A DNA stretch of 64,000 bases from Planctomycetales bacterium (GCA_020427155.1 JAGQOW010000011.1:1-64000); one strand, 5' to 3'; shown: positions 39,403 to 47,995, counted from the first letter of the stretch. Notes: generated from the sequence alone by a model not told the origin. A program made the numbers and translations.

Positions 39403-40247
39403 CGATGCGGAATCTTGGGGTATCGATCAGGGATCGCCTGCTCAACAAAGCCAGAGCTGAAAAACGCGACTACAACCTGATGCTCACGCGGTATGCGCTG
39501 GAACGCATGATCTACCGGATCAGCATTTCACCCTATCGCGACCAATTCCTGCTCAAGGGGGCCTTGCTGTTCGACCTGTGGTTCGATGTGCCCCACCGGC
39601 CGACCCGTGATGTCGACTTCCTGGGCTATGGACCGGCCGATATTCCGCATTTGGAAAGCGTCTTCCGTGACCTTTGCGCTATCGACGCCAATGATGGCAT
39701 CGAATTCCAGGCAAAGACGGTCAAGGCAGCCGAGATTCGCAAGGAAGCGAACTATGCCGGTGTGCGAGTGACCTTGATCGGCGTCCTGGCAGGGGCCAAA
39801 TGCCCCGTTCAGGCTGACATCGGCTTCGGTGATGCTGTCGTCCCGGGACCGGAAGAGGTGACCTATCCGGTTCTCCTGGATGACAACCCGGCGCCTCAAC
39901 TACGGGCCTACCCGAGATACACCGTGGTGGCTGAGAAGTTGGAAGCCTCGGTATCCCTGGGCATGCTCAATAGCCGGATGAAGGACTATTTCGACCTCTG
40001 GGTGCTGGTGACCTATGCGGAATTCGACAACGCCATCCTGAAAAAGGCCATCCAGGCGACCTTCGAGAGGCGGGGTACCCCATTGCCGGCCAACCTGCCC
40101 ATCGGCCTCAGTGACGAATTCGCCAATGATGGGCAAAAGAACAAGCAATGGCTGGCATTCCTGCACAAGAATGGCATTGCCCCCAAACCTCTCGCGGAAA
40201 TCGTGACCGACCTGCGGAACTTCCTGTGGCCACTGCTGATGCAATGA
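39399..40247 (+). CDS. abiEii: AbiEii-type nucleotidyltransferase toxin
   Basis: A 282-residue AbiEii/MenT-like nucleotidyltransferase. The active-site region is FLLKGALLFDLWFDVPHRPTRDVDFLGYG, with the Gly-Ser-like motif and Asp-x-Asp pair. RYTVVAEKLEASVSLGMLNSRMKDYFDLWVL is the conserved second block. It is neutralised by the AbiEi product encoded just upstream (ATGA overlap). The gene appears intact. Confidence 0.92.
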   Translation: MTMRNLGVSIRDRLLNKARAEKRDYNLMLTRYALERMIYRISISPYRDQFLLKGALLFDLWFDVPHRPTRDVDFLGYGPADIPHLESVFRDLCAIDANDGIEFQAKTVKAAEIRKEANYAGVRVTLIGVLAGAKCPVQADIGFGDAVVPGPEEVTYPVLLDDNPAPQLRAYPRYTVVAEKLEASVSLGMLNSRMKDYFDLWVLVTYAEFDNAILKKAIQATFERRGTPLPANLPIGLSDEFANDGQKNKQWLAFLHKNGIAPKPLAEIVTDLRNFLWPLLMQ

Positions 40248-40385
40248 CTGAGTGCTTGAGGCAACTCTGGCTGAAGGTACGTGCATGGATGCGATCGAAT
40301 GAGGATGCGCATGCCAAAGCGCCTACCTCACCCTGTTGCTCATCGCCACCACCCGGGGCTAGTCGCAAGGACTGAATGGTTGGCC

Positions 40386-40604
40386 ATGCAGCCCAAGAAT
40401 CTTGAAATGCTCGTCACCCGCGACATGCCTTTCGGCAAGCACAAGGGCACATTGATTGCCGATCTGCCGGGCAACTATCTCAACTGGTTTGCTCGTGAAG
40501 GTTTCCCGCCAGGAGAGATCGGTCGCCTGTTGGCCCTGATGCAGGAGATGGATCACAACGGACTGCGTCCGCTCCTCGATCCGCTGAGGAGCCCCAAGCG
40601 ATGA
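40386..40604 (+). CDS. DUF3820 small protein
   Basis: A 72-residue protein with the DUF3820 signature MPFGKHKGTLIADLPGNYLNWFAREGFPPGEIGRLLALM. Function unknown; often linked to DNA-processing genes. ATG 40386 begins MQPKN; an upstream extension is possible but shows no ribosome site. Overlaps the next gene (ATGA). Confidence 0.75.
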   Translation: MQPKNLEMLVTRDMPFGKHKGTLIADLPGNYLNWFAREGFPPGEIGRLLALMQEMDHNGLRPLLDPLRSPKR

Positions 40605-40981
40605 CTGACGAGCGCATGCGCATCGACAAGTGGCTGTGGGTGGCCCGCTTCTTCAAGACCCGCAGCCTGGCAGCGACCGCCATTGCCAGTCACAAGATCC
40701 GATGCAACGGCGATCATGTCAAACCAGCGCGTGACCTCAAGGTGGGTGACGAACTCGAGATCACCATTGGTCAGACGGTATTCGTTGTCATTGTCCAGTG
40801 CATGGCTGAACAACGGCGTCCGGCGCCAGAGGCACGACTGCTTTACCAGGAGACGCCAGAAAGCGAAGCCAGGCGACTGCGTGATCAGGAATTGAAGAAG
40901 CTCGCACCGGTACCTGGATCGGACCTCAAGGGCAGGCCGACCAAGCGGGAAGGGCGGATGATCCGACGTATCGGGGGCTGA
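40601..40981 (+). CDS. hslR-like: Hsp15-like S4-domain RNA-binding protein
   Basis: A 126-residue protein close to Hsp15 (about 133 in E. coli). An N-terminal S4 domain (MRIDKWLWVARFFKTRSLAATAIASHKIRCNGDHVKPARDLKVGDELEI) is followed by the typical basic tail (KGRPTKREGRMIRRI). Hsp15 rescues stalled 50S subunits with nascent chains. Here it is coupled to a DUF3820 gene and may be an acquired copy. Confidence 0.9.
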   Translation: MTDERMRIDKWLWVARFFKTRSLAATAIASHKIRCNGDHVKPARDLKVGDELEITIGQTVFVVIVQCMAEQRRPAPEARLLYQETPESEARRLRDQELKKLAPVPGSDLKGRPTKREGRMIRRIGG

Positions 40982-41272
40982 CTACGCGCAGCAGTCAGCG
41001 AGTGCGGGATCGCCGCTCATCGGGTCAGCGCAAGCCTGGGCTGGTGGTTTCCGACGATACAGGGCGATGCGTTCCTGTAGCTTCGTCCAGATCGGACGCT
41101 TGTCTCTTTGGACAACACCGAGAATCTGCCCATCTCGGATGACCAGCACATGATCACTGCCCCATGGCTTGAGGTAGGAGAGGAGGGGCGTGGTCGTTCG
41201 ATACAGAAACTCGACGCGCTGGCGGTGAGTTCCAAGGCCAATCGGCAAGTCAGTGCCGACGTTGATGTTCAT
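40982..41272 (-). CDS. 96-residue hypothetical protein
   Basis: Starts MNINVGTDLPIGLGTHRQRV and has SYLKPWGSDHVLVIRDGQILGVVQRDKRPIW in the middle; the C-terminus is Ala/Pro-rich with two Cys. Convergent with the Hsp15-like gene, whose stop it abuts. Not recognised. Confidence 0.5.
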   Translation of the reverse strand: MNINVGTDLPIGLGTHRQRVEFLYRTTTPLLSYLKPWGSDHVLVIRDGQILGVVQRDKRPIWTKLQERIALYRRKPPAQACADPMSGDPALADCCA

Positions 41273-41289
41273 CTGAATGCCTGAAAGTC

Positions 41290-41490
41290 TCAGGTAGCCT
41301 CAAGTTCCAGTGCATCGATCTGCGTCGTGGCTTCATAGACCATGCGCACGGCACCGTCCCCTTGGCGGACATGCAGCCAATGACTTTGACCTGCCGGGAA
41401 AATCTTGACGATCTCACCGGTAATGGACAATGGGCCATCCGGGGTGATCATCTGGCAGCGAACATGATCGGCAACACGAAATGAAGACAT
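41290..41490 (-). CDS. 66-residue KOW-like hypothetical protein
   Basis: A small beta-rich protein (MSSFRVADHVRCQMITPDG, TGEIVKIFPAGQSHWLHVRQGDG) reminiscent of KOW or SH3-like folds. ATG 41490 follows AGGAGGG, a strong ribosome site. It is 17 bases upstream of the 96-residue gene, so the two form an operon. Function unknown. Confidence 0.6.
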   Translation of the reverse strand: MSSFRVADHVRCQMITPDGPLSITGEIVKIFPAGQSHWLHVRQGDGAVRMVYEATTQIDALELEAT

Positions 41491-41594
41491 GGTCCCTCCT
41501 GTGTATGAATTTTGAACGGCTTACTTTAGGAGGGGCGGGACGGACAAGTGGCGGGAAATAGCCATTTCAACCCATGTCTGTTCCCGCTTACATA

Positions 41595-41624
41595 AAAAAA
41601 CAGGGCATGGCCTGCGCCATGCCC
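41595..41624 (-). terminator. Intrinsic terminator of the HU-like gene
   Basis: GGGCATGGC (41603-41611), loop CTGC, GCCATGCCC (41616-41624), followed on the minus strand by TGTTTTTTT. Twenty bases beyond the HU-like stop codon. Confidence 0.8.
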
Positions 41625-41643
41625 CATTTCGTTTGGAAGCGTA

Positions 41644-42081
41644 TTAGAGGACGGCGTCCTTGAGCTTCTTCAGGGGGCGAACCTTGACCTTGACCGTGGC
41701 GGGCTTGGCCGGGAACCACTGTTCCTGACCAGTGAAGGGGTTCTTGCCGAAACGCTTGGCCTTGGCAGGAACCTTCAATGCGACCACTTTCAGGAGGCCG
41801 GGCAGGGTGAATTCGCCGATGCCCTTCTTGTTCATCGAGGCCAGGGTGGTGGCTTCGAGGGCGGCCAACACCGCCTTGACGGCCTTGGGCTCGACCCCCG
41901 AGTTCTCGGCCAGGTGGGCCACCAGGGTGGTCTTGTTCAGGGCAGCCTTGATCGGCTTCATCTCTGCCGGCTTGGCAGCGACAGGCTTCGCAGCAGCGGG
42001 CTTCTTGGCCGGTGCTTTGGCAGCAGCAGGTTTCTTGGCGGGGGCTTTGGCCTTGGCGGCCGGGGCTTTCTTGGTTGCCAT
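41644..42081 (-). CDS. HU-family DNA-binding protein with H1-like tail
   Basis: A 145-residue nucleoid protein. Residues 1-45 are Lys/Ala/Pro repeats (KKPAAAKAPAKKPAAAK) like eukaryotic histone H1 tails. Residues 50-145 form an HU/IHF fold (NKTTLVAHLAENSGVEPKAVKAVLAALE ... FTLPGLLKVVALKVPAKAKRFGKNPFTG), with the DNA-contacting beta-arm near GKNPFTGQ. Common in Betaproteobacteria. It may organise element DNA. ATG 42081, GGAG upstream; terminator follows. Confidence 0.9.
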   Translation of the reverse strand: MATKKAPAAKAKAPAKKPAAAKAPAKKPAAAKPVAAKPAEMKPIKAALNKTTLVAHLAENSGVEPKAVKAVLAALEATTLASMNKKGIGEFTLPGLLKVVALKVPAKAKRFGKNPFTGQEQWFPAKPATVKVKVRPLKKLKDAVL

Positions 42082-42176
42082 GGAGACTCCAAATAGTTGA
42101 AGGATGCGGAACTCAATATTCCGGCTGCAAGCCTACAGGGTGCCTGATTCGCGGTTTCCCGCTGTTATGACGGTGA

Positions 42177-42242
42177 AAACACCTTATTTCTAGGGTCTTT
42201 GCAGGTTTTCTGGACTCAATGTTCTGCAAATATCAGGTGTTT
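42177..42242. promoter_or_regulatory. Nested inverted repeats upstream of 43-residue ORF
   Basis: AAACACCT (42177-42184) pairs with AGGTGTTT (42235-42242), enclosing TTTGCAG (42198-42204) and CTGCAAA (42224-42230). The nesting suggests two operators or a long hairpin in the divergent region between HU and the 42311 ORF. Confidence 0.45.
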
Positions 42243-42310
42243 GGCCTGGATCATCTGATGAGCTAGTAGGGGTCGCATCATGTCGTCACGTTCACCTCTG
42301 GAGACATGAC

Positions 42311-42442
42311 ATGCCCGCTGATCTCATCGCCTATATCTTTATCTGCATCCTTGCTGCTGGCTTCATCAAGCGCGTTGGTGAGGTATTCGCCGCCTTTGAG
42401 GTGCAACCCATTGATTCGTCATCGAAGACTCGGTCGCGTTGA
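42311..42442 (+). CDS. 43-residue small membrane protein
   Basis: ATG 42311 has CTGGAG nine bases upstream. It encodes a hydrophobic helix (LIAYIFICILAAGFI) then a basic and acidic tail (KRVGEVFAAFEVQPIDSSSK). The stop lies in the -35 region of the LexA-like promoter. A likely small inner-membrane protein; homology unknown. The size and hydrophobic start recall the microproteins at 4521 and 4748 without clear sequence identity. Confidence 0.45.
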   Translation: MPADLIAYIFICILAAGFIKRVGEVFAAFEVQPIDSSSKTRSR

Positions 42443-42485
42443 CAGGTTTATATTTATTAACTAGGATGGTTAATAGATATAAACC
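42439..42485 (+). promoter_or_regulatory. Promoter and 17-bp-arm operator of the LexA-like gene
   Basis: TTGACA (42439-42444), 17-bp spacer, TAGGAT (42462-42467). The spacer and downstream region form an inverted repeat: GGTTTATATTTATTAAC (42445-42461) and GTTAATAGATATAAACC (42469-42485) match at 16 of 17 positions around TAGGATG. The palindrome overlays the whole promoter, so the downstream repressor very likely binds it and controls itself and umuDC. Confidence 0.75.
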
Positions 42486-42499
42486 ATGCGCAAACGATC

Positions 42500-43090
42500 A
42501 TGAGCTCCCTGAACCGCGACCCCGAACACCTTGCCAAGCTACGCAGCTACTACGCCGAGACGCGTCGGATACCGTCACTGGCGCGGATCGGCGATCTAAT
42601 GGGCTTCTCGACACCCGCCGCCAAGAAGTTCATTGAGCGCTTGGCCGGGGAGGGCTATGTCACACGAACCCCGGACGACGATGCCTGGGTGCCTAATCAG
42701 CGGTTCTTTGAGCGTCCCTTGGTTGAGGCTACCGTTCAGGCGGGCAACCCCGTGTCCGTTGATGCGGTTCCTGCTGAACCCTTCCTGATCGACGAGTACG
42801 TCGTGCGTGATCCGGTGCAGACCGTGCTGATCCCGGTCAAGGGCGATTCCATGGCCGATGCCGGCATCAACGAGGGCGATCTGGCCGTGGTCGAACGTAC
42901 GCCCGACGCCAAGGATGGAGACTTTGTCGTGGCCATTGTGGATAACGACTACACGCTCAAGGAACTCGCCACGGAGCGGGGACAGAAAGTACTCAAGCCC
43001 CATAACTCGGCCTACCCGGTGATCCGCCCGAAGGGCAAGCTGGAAATCTTCGGCGTCCTGGTTGGCCTCATCCGACGTTATCGGCACTGA
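42500..43090 (+). CDS. LexA-like self-cleaving repressor
   Basis: A 196-residue repressor with an N-terminal winged helix of LexA type (LAKLRSYYAETRRIPSLARIGDLMGFSTPAAKKFIERLAGEGYV) and a C-terminal S24 protease domain. Cleavage site Ala81-Gly82, catalytic Ser117 (VKGDSMADAG) and Lys154 (DNDYTLKEL) are all present. It should sense DNA damage through RecA filaments and release umuDC. It binds the palindrome at 42445-42485 by inference. ATG 42500. Confidence 0.9.
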   Translation: MSSLNRDPEHLAKLRSYYAETRRIPSLARIGDLMGFSTPAAKKFIERLAGEGYVTRTPDDDAWVPNQRFFERPLVEATVQAGNPVSVDAVPAEPFLIDEYVVRDPVQTVLIPVKGDSMADAGINEGDLAVVERTPDAKDGDFVVAIVDNDYTLKELATERGQKVLKPHNSAYPVIRPKGKLEIFGVLVGLIRRYRH

Positions 43091-43092
43091 CC

Positions 43093-43563
43093 ATGGTCTG
43101 CGGCGTGTTTTCTTCCCGTGGCCAGCCAACCGGACACGGTGGCCCGGTGTTTCCCGAATCCGGGGTGATCTATGTGCCCGGCTGTCCCTTGCTGGCGCAG
43201 CCTGTGCCAGCGGGTTTCCCGTCTCCTGCAACCGATTACGTCGAAACCCGACTCAGTCTCGATGAACACCTGATCGAACAGGAGGAGGCTACCTTCTTCG
43301 TGAGGGTGCAGGGTAACTCCATGGTCGGCTTCGGCATTCATGACGGGGATCTCCTCGTGGTAGATCGCTCCCGAGAGCCAGCCGACCGTAGCGTGGTCAT
43401 CGCAGTGGTCGATGGTCAGTTCATGGTCAAGCAGGTATGTCGGGGCCCGAAGGGGGTGCTGTTGCGATCAAGCGGCCCTGGGCATGGGGATATCTTCGTC
43501 GGAGCAGACCAGGAACTGTCTGTCTGGGGAGTCGTGCGCTGGGCTATCCACAAGGTGGTTTGA
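43093..43563 (+). CDS. umuD: UmuD-like polymerase V accessory protein
   Basis: A 156-residue S24 protein. The cleavage pair Ala40-Gly41 in [16 protein letters not shown] matches UmuD. Catalytic Ser76 ([16 protein letters not shown]) and Lys113 (DGQFMVKQV) are present. RecA-stimulated cleavage would give the UmuD' form that joins UmuC. It is two bases after the LexA-like gene and overlaps umuC. Confidence 0.9.
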   Translation: MVCGVFSSRGQPTGHGGPVFPESGVIYVPGCPLLAQPVPAGFPSPATDYVETRLSLDEHLIEQEEATFFVRVQGNSMVGFGIHDGDLLVVDRSREPADRSVVIAVVDGQFMVKQVCRGPKGVLLRSSGPGHGDIFVGADQELSVWGVVRWAIHKVV

Positions 43564-44828
43564 TGCCCATTGCCCTGATCGACGGCAACAACTTTTATGT
43601 CTCCTGCGAGCGAGTATTCAACCCGACGCTGGAGAATCGACCGGTGGTCGTCCTGTCGAACAACGATGGCTGTGCCGTAGCTCGCAGCAATGAGGTCAAG
43701 GCCCTCGGTGTGAAGATGGGAACACCGTGGTTCCAGATGAAGGATCTGGCCAGAAAACACGGGATCATCGCCCTTTCGAGCAACTATGCGCTTTACGCCG
43801 ACATGAGCAACCGAATGATGTCGGTACTGGCACGGTATTCCCCCGACCAGGAGATTTACAGCATCGACGAATGCTTTCTTGGCTTTGATGGATTCAGCAA
43901 CTACGATCTGGAAGCCCATGCCCGGGAAATGCGTTGGCAGGTCCGCCAATGGGTCGGCATTCCCGTCTGTGTCGGTATCGCCGAGACAAAGACTCTGGCG
44001 AAGCTGGCGAATCACTGCGCTAAGAAGTCTCTGGCGGGAGAGGAGGGCGTGTGCGACTTCACGCGCCTGTCCGTTTCGGAGCGATCGGCTCTTTTTGCAA
44101 CCATCGAGGTGGGCGAGGTGTGGGGCATCGGCCCCCGCATGTCCCGCCAACTGGCCGACCGGGGGATCAGGACCGTGGAGGCCTTGCGTCGCGCCGATCC
44201 CAAGGCGATCAGGAGGGAGTTTTCTGTGGTGGTGGAACGTACGGTGATGGAACTGAATGGGGTTCCCTGTCTGAGCCTGGAGGAGGTGGCACCGGCCAAG
44301 CAGCAGATCATGTCGTCGCGGTCGTTCGGAAACAACGTGTATGACCTCGAGCCACTGAAGGAGGCCGTGGCCAGTTATGTGGCAACAGCCGCCGAGAAAC
44401 TGCGGGGGCAGGGTTCTGTTGCCGGCATGATCCAGGTCTATGTCCGTACCAACCCGCACAAGGAGAATGCCCCGCAGTACAGCAAAGGGCTGACAATTCC
44501 GCTGCCGGATCCGTCGGACGATACCTTGTACTTGACCCGGGTAGCCTTGTGGGGCTTGAGGCGCGTTTATCGTTCCGGGTTCGCGTATCAAAAAGCTGGG
44601 GTGGTCCTGATGAATCTGACGGATGCAGCGAACCAGCAAGCGTCACTGTTTGGTGCCCATCGGAATAATGATCGAGTGATGGCGGTCATGGATTGTGTGA
44701 ATGCGATCTGGGGCAGGGGGACGCTACGTTCTGCGGCTACCGGTATTTCCAAGTCGTGGGCCATGCGGCGGGAGAGGATGTCACCCAGATATACGACCGA
44801 ATGGGATCAACTGCCTGTTGCGATATGA
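43563..44828 (+). CDS. umuC: UmuC translesion DNA polymerase (Y family)
   Basis: A 421-residue Y-family polymerase, full length. The catalytic start is [50 protein letters not shown], the second acidic motif [12 protein letters not shown], and the thumb [17 protein letters not shown]. With UmuD it forms Pol V, allowing error-prone bypass after damage or during element transfer. ATG 43563 lies in the umuD stop (TGATG). Confidence 0.95.
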   Translation: MPIALIDGNNFYVSCERVFNPTLENRPVVVLSNNDGCAVARSNEVKALGVKMGTPWFQMKDLARKHGIIALSSNYALYADMSNRMMSVLARYSPDQEIYSIDECFLGFDGFSNYDLEAHAREMRWQVRQWVGIPVCVGIAETKTLAKLANHCAKKSLAGEEGVCDFTRLSVSERSALFATIEVGEVWGIGPRMSRQLADRGIRTVEALRRADPKAIRREFSVVVERTVMELNGVPCLSLEEVAPAKQQIMSSRSFGNNVYDLEPLKEAVASYVATAAEKLRGQGSVAGMIQVYVRTNPHKENAPQYSKGLTIPLPDPSDDTLYLTRVALWGLRRVYRSGFAYQKAGVVLMNLTDAANQQASLFGAHRNNDRVMAVMDCVNAIWGRGTLRSAATGISKSWAMRRERMSPRYTTEWDQLPVAI

Positions 44829-44957
44829 CCTGATCCGCCAGGTTGACGCCAGGAATGTCTCATCTGGCAGGGCTTTCCGGCGCGCTCATCTGGTGAGCCT
44901 CACGTACCGTATCTTGTTTTCCGTGCACCGGCATTTAGGCCGGCCGAAAGGAACAAG

Positions 44958-45635
44958 ATGACGACGAACACCGAAGCGCAAGTTCTGATGATCCCGCTGA
45001 AGCCTGCCCTGATCCAAGGGGTGGCACAAAAGCTTCCCGTATTGGTGCGTATCCAGGCGCCTGACGCCGATCCTGCTACCAAGAAAGTCGAACGCAAGCC
45101 CTACTGCTTGTCGCTGGTGATTGACCGTTCTGGATCAATGTCGGGCGAACCGCTGATCGAGGCCGTGCGCTGTGCCAAGTACATCGTTGATCAACTGGAT
45201 TCCGGCGATCTTACCTCGGTGGTGACCTTCGACAACCAGGTTACCGTGTTGGCAGAAACAGCCATGGTCGGAGACCGCAAACACTTGCACCGAGCCTTGT
45301 CGAAAATACACCCGGGCGGAATGACCAACCTGTACGGAGGCTGGAAAGCCGGTATGGAGTCCATCCAGGACAAAGCCCCAGAAGCAGCGCTGGCGCGGGT
45401 CATCCTGTTGTCGGATGGTAATGCCAACGAAGGCGAGGCCACGGAACCCGATGTGATTGCCGGTTACTGTGCCGAGGCGGCGGCCAAGGGAGTTACCACC
45501 TCGACGTACGGACTTGGGCGGGATTTCAACGAGCAACTCATGGTCGAAATGGGCAAGTCGGTGATCGTGGACAAAAAGCAGGAGAATCCACCGGTCACGA
45601 CTTCAGCCCAATGTGCCAACGGTTTGCCATGTTGA
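44958..45635 (+). CDS. VWA-domain protein, C-terminally short
   Basis: A 225-residue protein with a von Willebrand A domain. MIDAS motif LVIDRSGSMSGEPLIEAVRCAK and SDGNANEGEATEPDVIAGYCAEAAAKGVTTSTYGLG are intact. Relatives usually continue for 150 or more residues after the VWA core; here the frame ends with a dissimilar tail (SVIVDKKQENPPVTTSAQC), which suggests truncation. AAAGGAAC ribosome site before ATG 44958. Part of an unrecognised module with the phosphatase and the second VWA protein. Confidence 0.75.
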   Translation: MTTNTEAQVLMIPLKPALIQGVAQKLPVLVRIQAPDADPATKKVERKPYCLSLVIDRSGSMSGEPLIEAVRCAKYIVDQLDSGDLTSVVTFDNQVTVLAETAMVGDRKHLHRALSKIHPGGMTNLYGGWKAGMESIQDKAPEAALARVILLSDGNANEGEATEPDVIAGYCAEAAAKGVTTSTYGLGRDFNEQLMVEMGKSVIVDKKQENPPVTTSAQCANGLPC

Positions 45636-45680
45636 TGGGCTAACTTGCGCAAGATTGAACCGTCGGGTAGAAGAACGGGA

Positions 45681-46238
45681 ATGAATGCTCGTCCGCACGA
45701 TAACTGTTATTGGGTGATCCCCGGCCGCTTGATGGCCGGGGAGTATCCCATCGCGATCCGTGAAGAGGATGGCCTGCGCAAGCTATCGGCGATTGTCGCG
45801 GCAGGAATCAGTCACTTCATCGACCTGACCGAAAAACGCGACCCGCTGGCGCCTTACGAACCTCTGCAGGGCAAGCTGTTAGCCGCCGAACCGCCAGGCT
45901 ACGACCGCTTTGCCATCCCGGACATGGGCATCCCGGATTCGCCCGATCTGACCAATTCCATCCTCGACCGCATCGACGGGCTGATGGCCCGAAAGCGCGC
46001 CGTCTATGTGCATTGCTGGGGCGGCATCGGCCGTACCGGCACCGTTGTCGGCTGCTGGCTGGTGCGTCACGGCCTGACGGGAGAACAGGCGTTGAACCGG
46101 ATTGCCACGCACTGGCAGGTGATGGAGAAGCGTACTCGCTTTCCACAGTCGCCGCAGACCGACATGCAGGTCTATTACATCCACCGCTGGGCCGTACTCG
46201 ACCGCGGTCCGAAACATCCGGTTGCAATTGGCCATTGA
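45681..46238 (+). CDS. Dual-specificity/tyrosine protein phosphatase-like
   Basis: A 185-residue cysteine phosphatase. The P-loop HCWGGIGRTG carries nucleophile Cys112, and the general-acid region is ISHFIDLTEKRDPLAPYEPL. YDRFAIPDMGIPDSPDLTNSILDRID resembles atypical dual-specificity phosphatases. It might act on phosphoproteins or other phosphoesters. Next to the VWA protein; weak ribosome site. ATG 45681. Confidence 0.85.
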   Translation: MNARPHDNCYWVIPGRLMAGEYPIAIREEDGLRKLSAIVAAGISHFIDLTEKRDPLAPYEPLQGKLLAAEPPGYDRFAIPDMGIPDSPDLTNSILDRIDGLMARKRAVYVHCWGGIGRTGTVVGCWLVRHGLTGEQALNRIATHWQVMEKRTRFPQSPQTDMQVYYIHRWAVLDRGPKHPVAIGH

Positions 46239-46419
46239 ACGGACAAACTTCCGCCCCATCTATCCAATACATTACCGACACGCACAACAACGGAGCAACA
46301 GCCTCATGCAGCAAGGCAACATTGAATCCTTCCTCACCATCTCGCGCCGCTATCTGACACGTTAAGCGGCTGCTGAGCGGCCAGTTCCCCTGGCGATCCT
46401 CTCCCCCGGATCGCCCGAA

Positions 46420-46452
46420 GGCCCCGAAGAGTTTCGGGGCCTTCTTTATTTT
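46420..46452 (+). terminator. Intrinsic terminator
   Basis: GGCCCCGAA (46420-46428), loop GAGT, TTCGGGGCC (46433-46441), then TTCTTTATTTT. It ends transcription about 180 bases after the phosphatase gene. Confidence 0.85.
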
Positions 46453-46592
46453 GCGGGGGCGATCCATGCCCTTCCTGACCCTGGATGACGAGTATTTTGC
46501 TTCCAGGCGGGTTTGGGTGGCGCATCCAGTGAGCCCGCAACCTTCTATCTTGTCGCCATTGCCCGTACGGTTCCGGAATTCAGGGAGACGAG

Positions 46593-47117
46593 ATGGATCA
46601 CTTGGCAGGGAAACAGATGCTGGCTGAAGGGAGTGCTCTTCCCCGCAGCGCCGAGGAAAGTGCCCGTCACTGGCTGGCCGAGGGTTGCCGCTGCGAAAGG
46701 TGTGAAGACTGGGATGGTGCCATTGCGGCCTATCGGCAGGCACTAGCCGCTGATCCGCAGGATCCCCCTGTGCGCTATTTCACGCACAACAATCTTGGCT
46801 ATTCACTGCTCCAGGTCGGTTGTTTCGACGAGGCCGAGGGTTTCTGCGAGATCGCCATCTCGATCAACCCGGAGCAGTACAACGCCCACAAGAACCTTGG
46901 CCTCGCCCGGGCAGGCCAGGGGCGTTGGCTGGATGCTGCCTTGAGTCTTGCCGAGGCAGCCCGCCTGTGCCCGGAGAACACCCGGGCGTGGTTGCACCTC
47001 CAGCAGATCCTCTCATCCAGGCCCGGCCTGCTCGAGCAATCGGCCGAACTGGCCCGCCTCGTCTGCAATGTGAAGGGTTCGTACATGAAGGCCGGGCAAC
47101 CGCTTAAACCGCACTGA
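46593..47117 (+). CDS. TPR-repeat protein
   Basis: A 174-residue protein with about three tetratricopeptide repeats (DWDGAIAAYRQALAADPQDP, FTHNNLGYSLLQVGCFDEAEGF, YNAHKNLGLARAGQGRWLDAALSLAEAARLCP). A Cys pair (CRCERCED) lies near the N-terminus. It would mediate protein-protein contacts within the surrounding module. ATG 46593 follows GGGAGACGAG. Confidence 0.8.
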   Translation: MDHLAGKQMLAEGSALPRSAEESARHWLAEGCRCERCEDWDGAIAAYRQALAADPQDPPVRYFTHNNLGYSLLQVGCFDEAEGFCEIAISINPEQYNAHKNLGLARAGQGRWLDAALSLAEAARLCPENTRAWLHLQQILSSRPGLLEQSAELARLVCNVKGSYMKAGQPLKPH

Positions 47118-47137
47118 TCATTACAAGGGAGATACAT

Positions 47138-47551
47138 ATGCAACGCAAGGAATGGAAATTCGATTACCCCGCCCCGCAACTCGGCGATGCCGCTCATGCC
47201 AAAGTCAGCTTTCACGCCGAGCAGATCGACTTCTGGATGAAGAAGCGCGAGGACCTGATGGCGACGATCCGCGAAGAAGGGATCGAGATCAATGAAAAGA
47301 TCGCCCTGGGCTACGTCAATCCCAAGGCCCGCGACTGGGACCGCGGCGGCGAGATCATGATCCGCAATGACCTCCGCAAGGGCCTGATGGAAACCTTCGA
47401 GAAGCTTTCCTACCATACCGGCAAGCGTGACACCTACGACGGATGGGAGCAGGTGCTGCGCGCCAACCCGAATGCCACGCTGGCCCTGGACATCGACGAC
47501 TGGCTGTTCTTCTTCGGGCGCGATACCGATATCGACGACGAGCGACTCTGA
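47138..47551 (+). CDS. 137-residue hypothetical protein
   Basis: Starts MQRKEWKFDYPAPQLGDAAHAK. The centre is helical (AEQIDFWMKKREDLMATIREEGIEINEKIALGYVNPKARDW) and the end is acidic (DIDDWLFFFGRDTDIDDERL). GGGAG site before ATG 47138. Not recognised; same operon as the TPR gene. Confidence 0.65.
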   Translation: MQRKEWKFDYPAPQLGDAAHAKVSFHAEQIDFWMKKREDLMATIREEGIEINEKIALGYVNPKARDWDRGGEIMIRNDLRKGLMETFEKLSYHTGKRDTYDGWEQVLRANPNATLALDIDDWLFFFGRDTDIDDERL

Positions 47552-47563
47552 CCTGAGACACCC

Positions 47564-47962
47564 ATGAATGTCCTGCAGGGGCACTTCTATTCGACGGCAT
47601 TTTGCGTGGCCGACAAGGCGGCTTTTGATGCCGATCCCGTCATCGCTTCAATGCGACAGCTCTTCGAGTTCTATCGGGGCGTGGAAAACGACGTCGAACT
47701 GGTCTGCATCACGAGCAAGGGCGATCCACCCGGGACCCGCCTGCGCGTCATGCAGCCGGCCATTATCGGTTTGCTTCGCGATGCGCCGGCCGGTTGTCCG
47801 CCCCTGGAGGATGACTGCGGGTGGATCGACGCGCTTCAGCGCCACCTCGATCCCGCCTACGGCATCGTGATAGCGCACCAGTTGGACGGCAAGCCGGATT
47901 ACTTCACCTATATCGCGGCGGATTGCGCGGGCTGGACGCGGGGGGATTATTGTGACAGTTGA
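47564..47962 (+). CDS. 132-residue hypothetical protein
   Basis: Follows the 137-residue gene by 12 bases. It has a helical segment FDADPVIASMRQLFEFYRGVENDVELVC and a mixed C-terminal part (GIVIAHQLDGKPDYFTYIAADCAGW). Not recognised. It probably shares the operon with the TPR gene and its stop overlaps the promoter of the MerR gene. Confidence 0.6.
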   Translation: MNVLQGHFYSTAFCVADKAAFDADPVIASMRQLFEFYRGVENDVELVCITSKGDPPGTRLRVMQPAIIGLLRDAPAGCPPLEDDCGWIDALQRHLDPAYGIVIAHQLDGKPDYFTYIAADCAGWTRGDYCDS

Positions 47963-47995
47963 CATGATCAGTAATGGTGTCTATAAATGCTGTCA
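47953..47995 (+). promoter_or_regulatory. Strong promoter giving a near-leaderless merR mRNA
   Basis: TTGACA (47959-47964), exactly 17 bases, TATAAA (47982-47987). The MerR ATG at 47995 is only eight bases past the -10, so the transcript should start at or next to the start codon. Flanking half-sites TGACAG (47953-47958) and CTGTCA (47990-47995) form a wide inverted repeat around the promoter. Confidence 0.7.

Noticed and set aside
43416..44639. 407-codon minus-strand frame over umuC
   Set aside because: No motifs; umuD and umuC on the other strand are unmistakable.
46306..46365. 19-codon ORF between phosphatase gene and terminator
   Set aside because: Has an ATG and a possible GGAG 13 bases upstream, but nothing independent supports translation. 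It could be the start of a truncated gene.
45817..46743. 308-codon minus-strand frame
   Set aside because: Runs through a strong plus-strand terminator and the phosphatase gene; residue content looks random.
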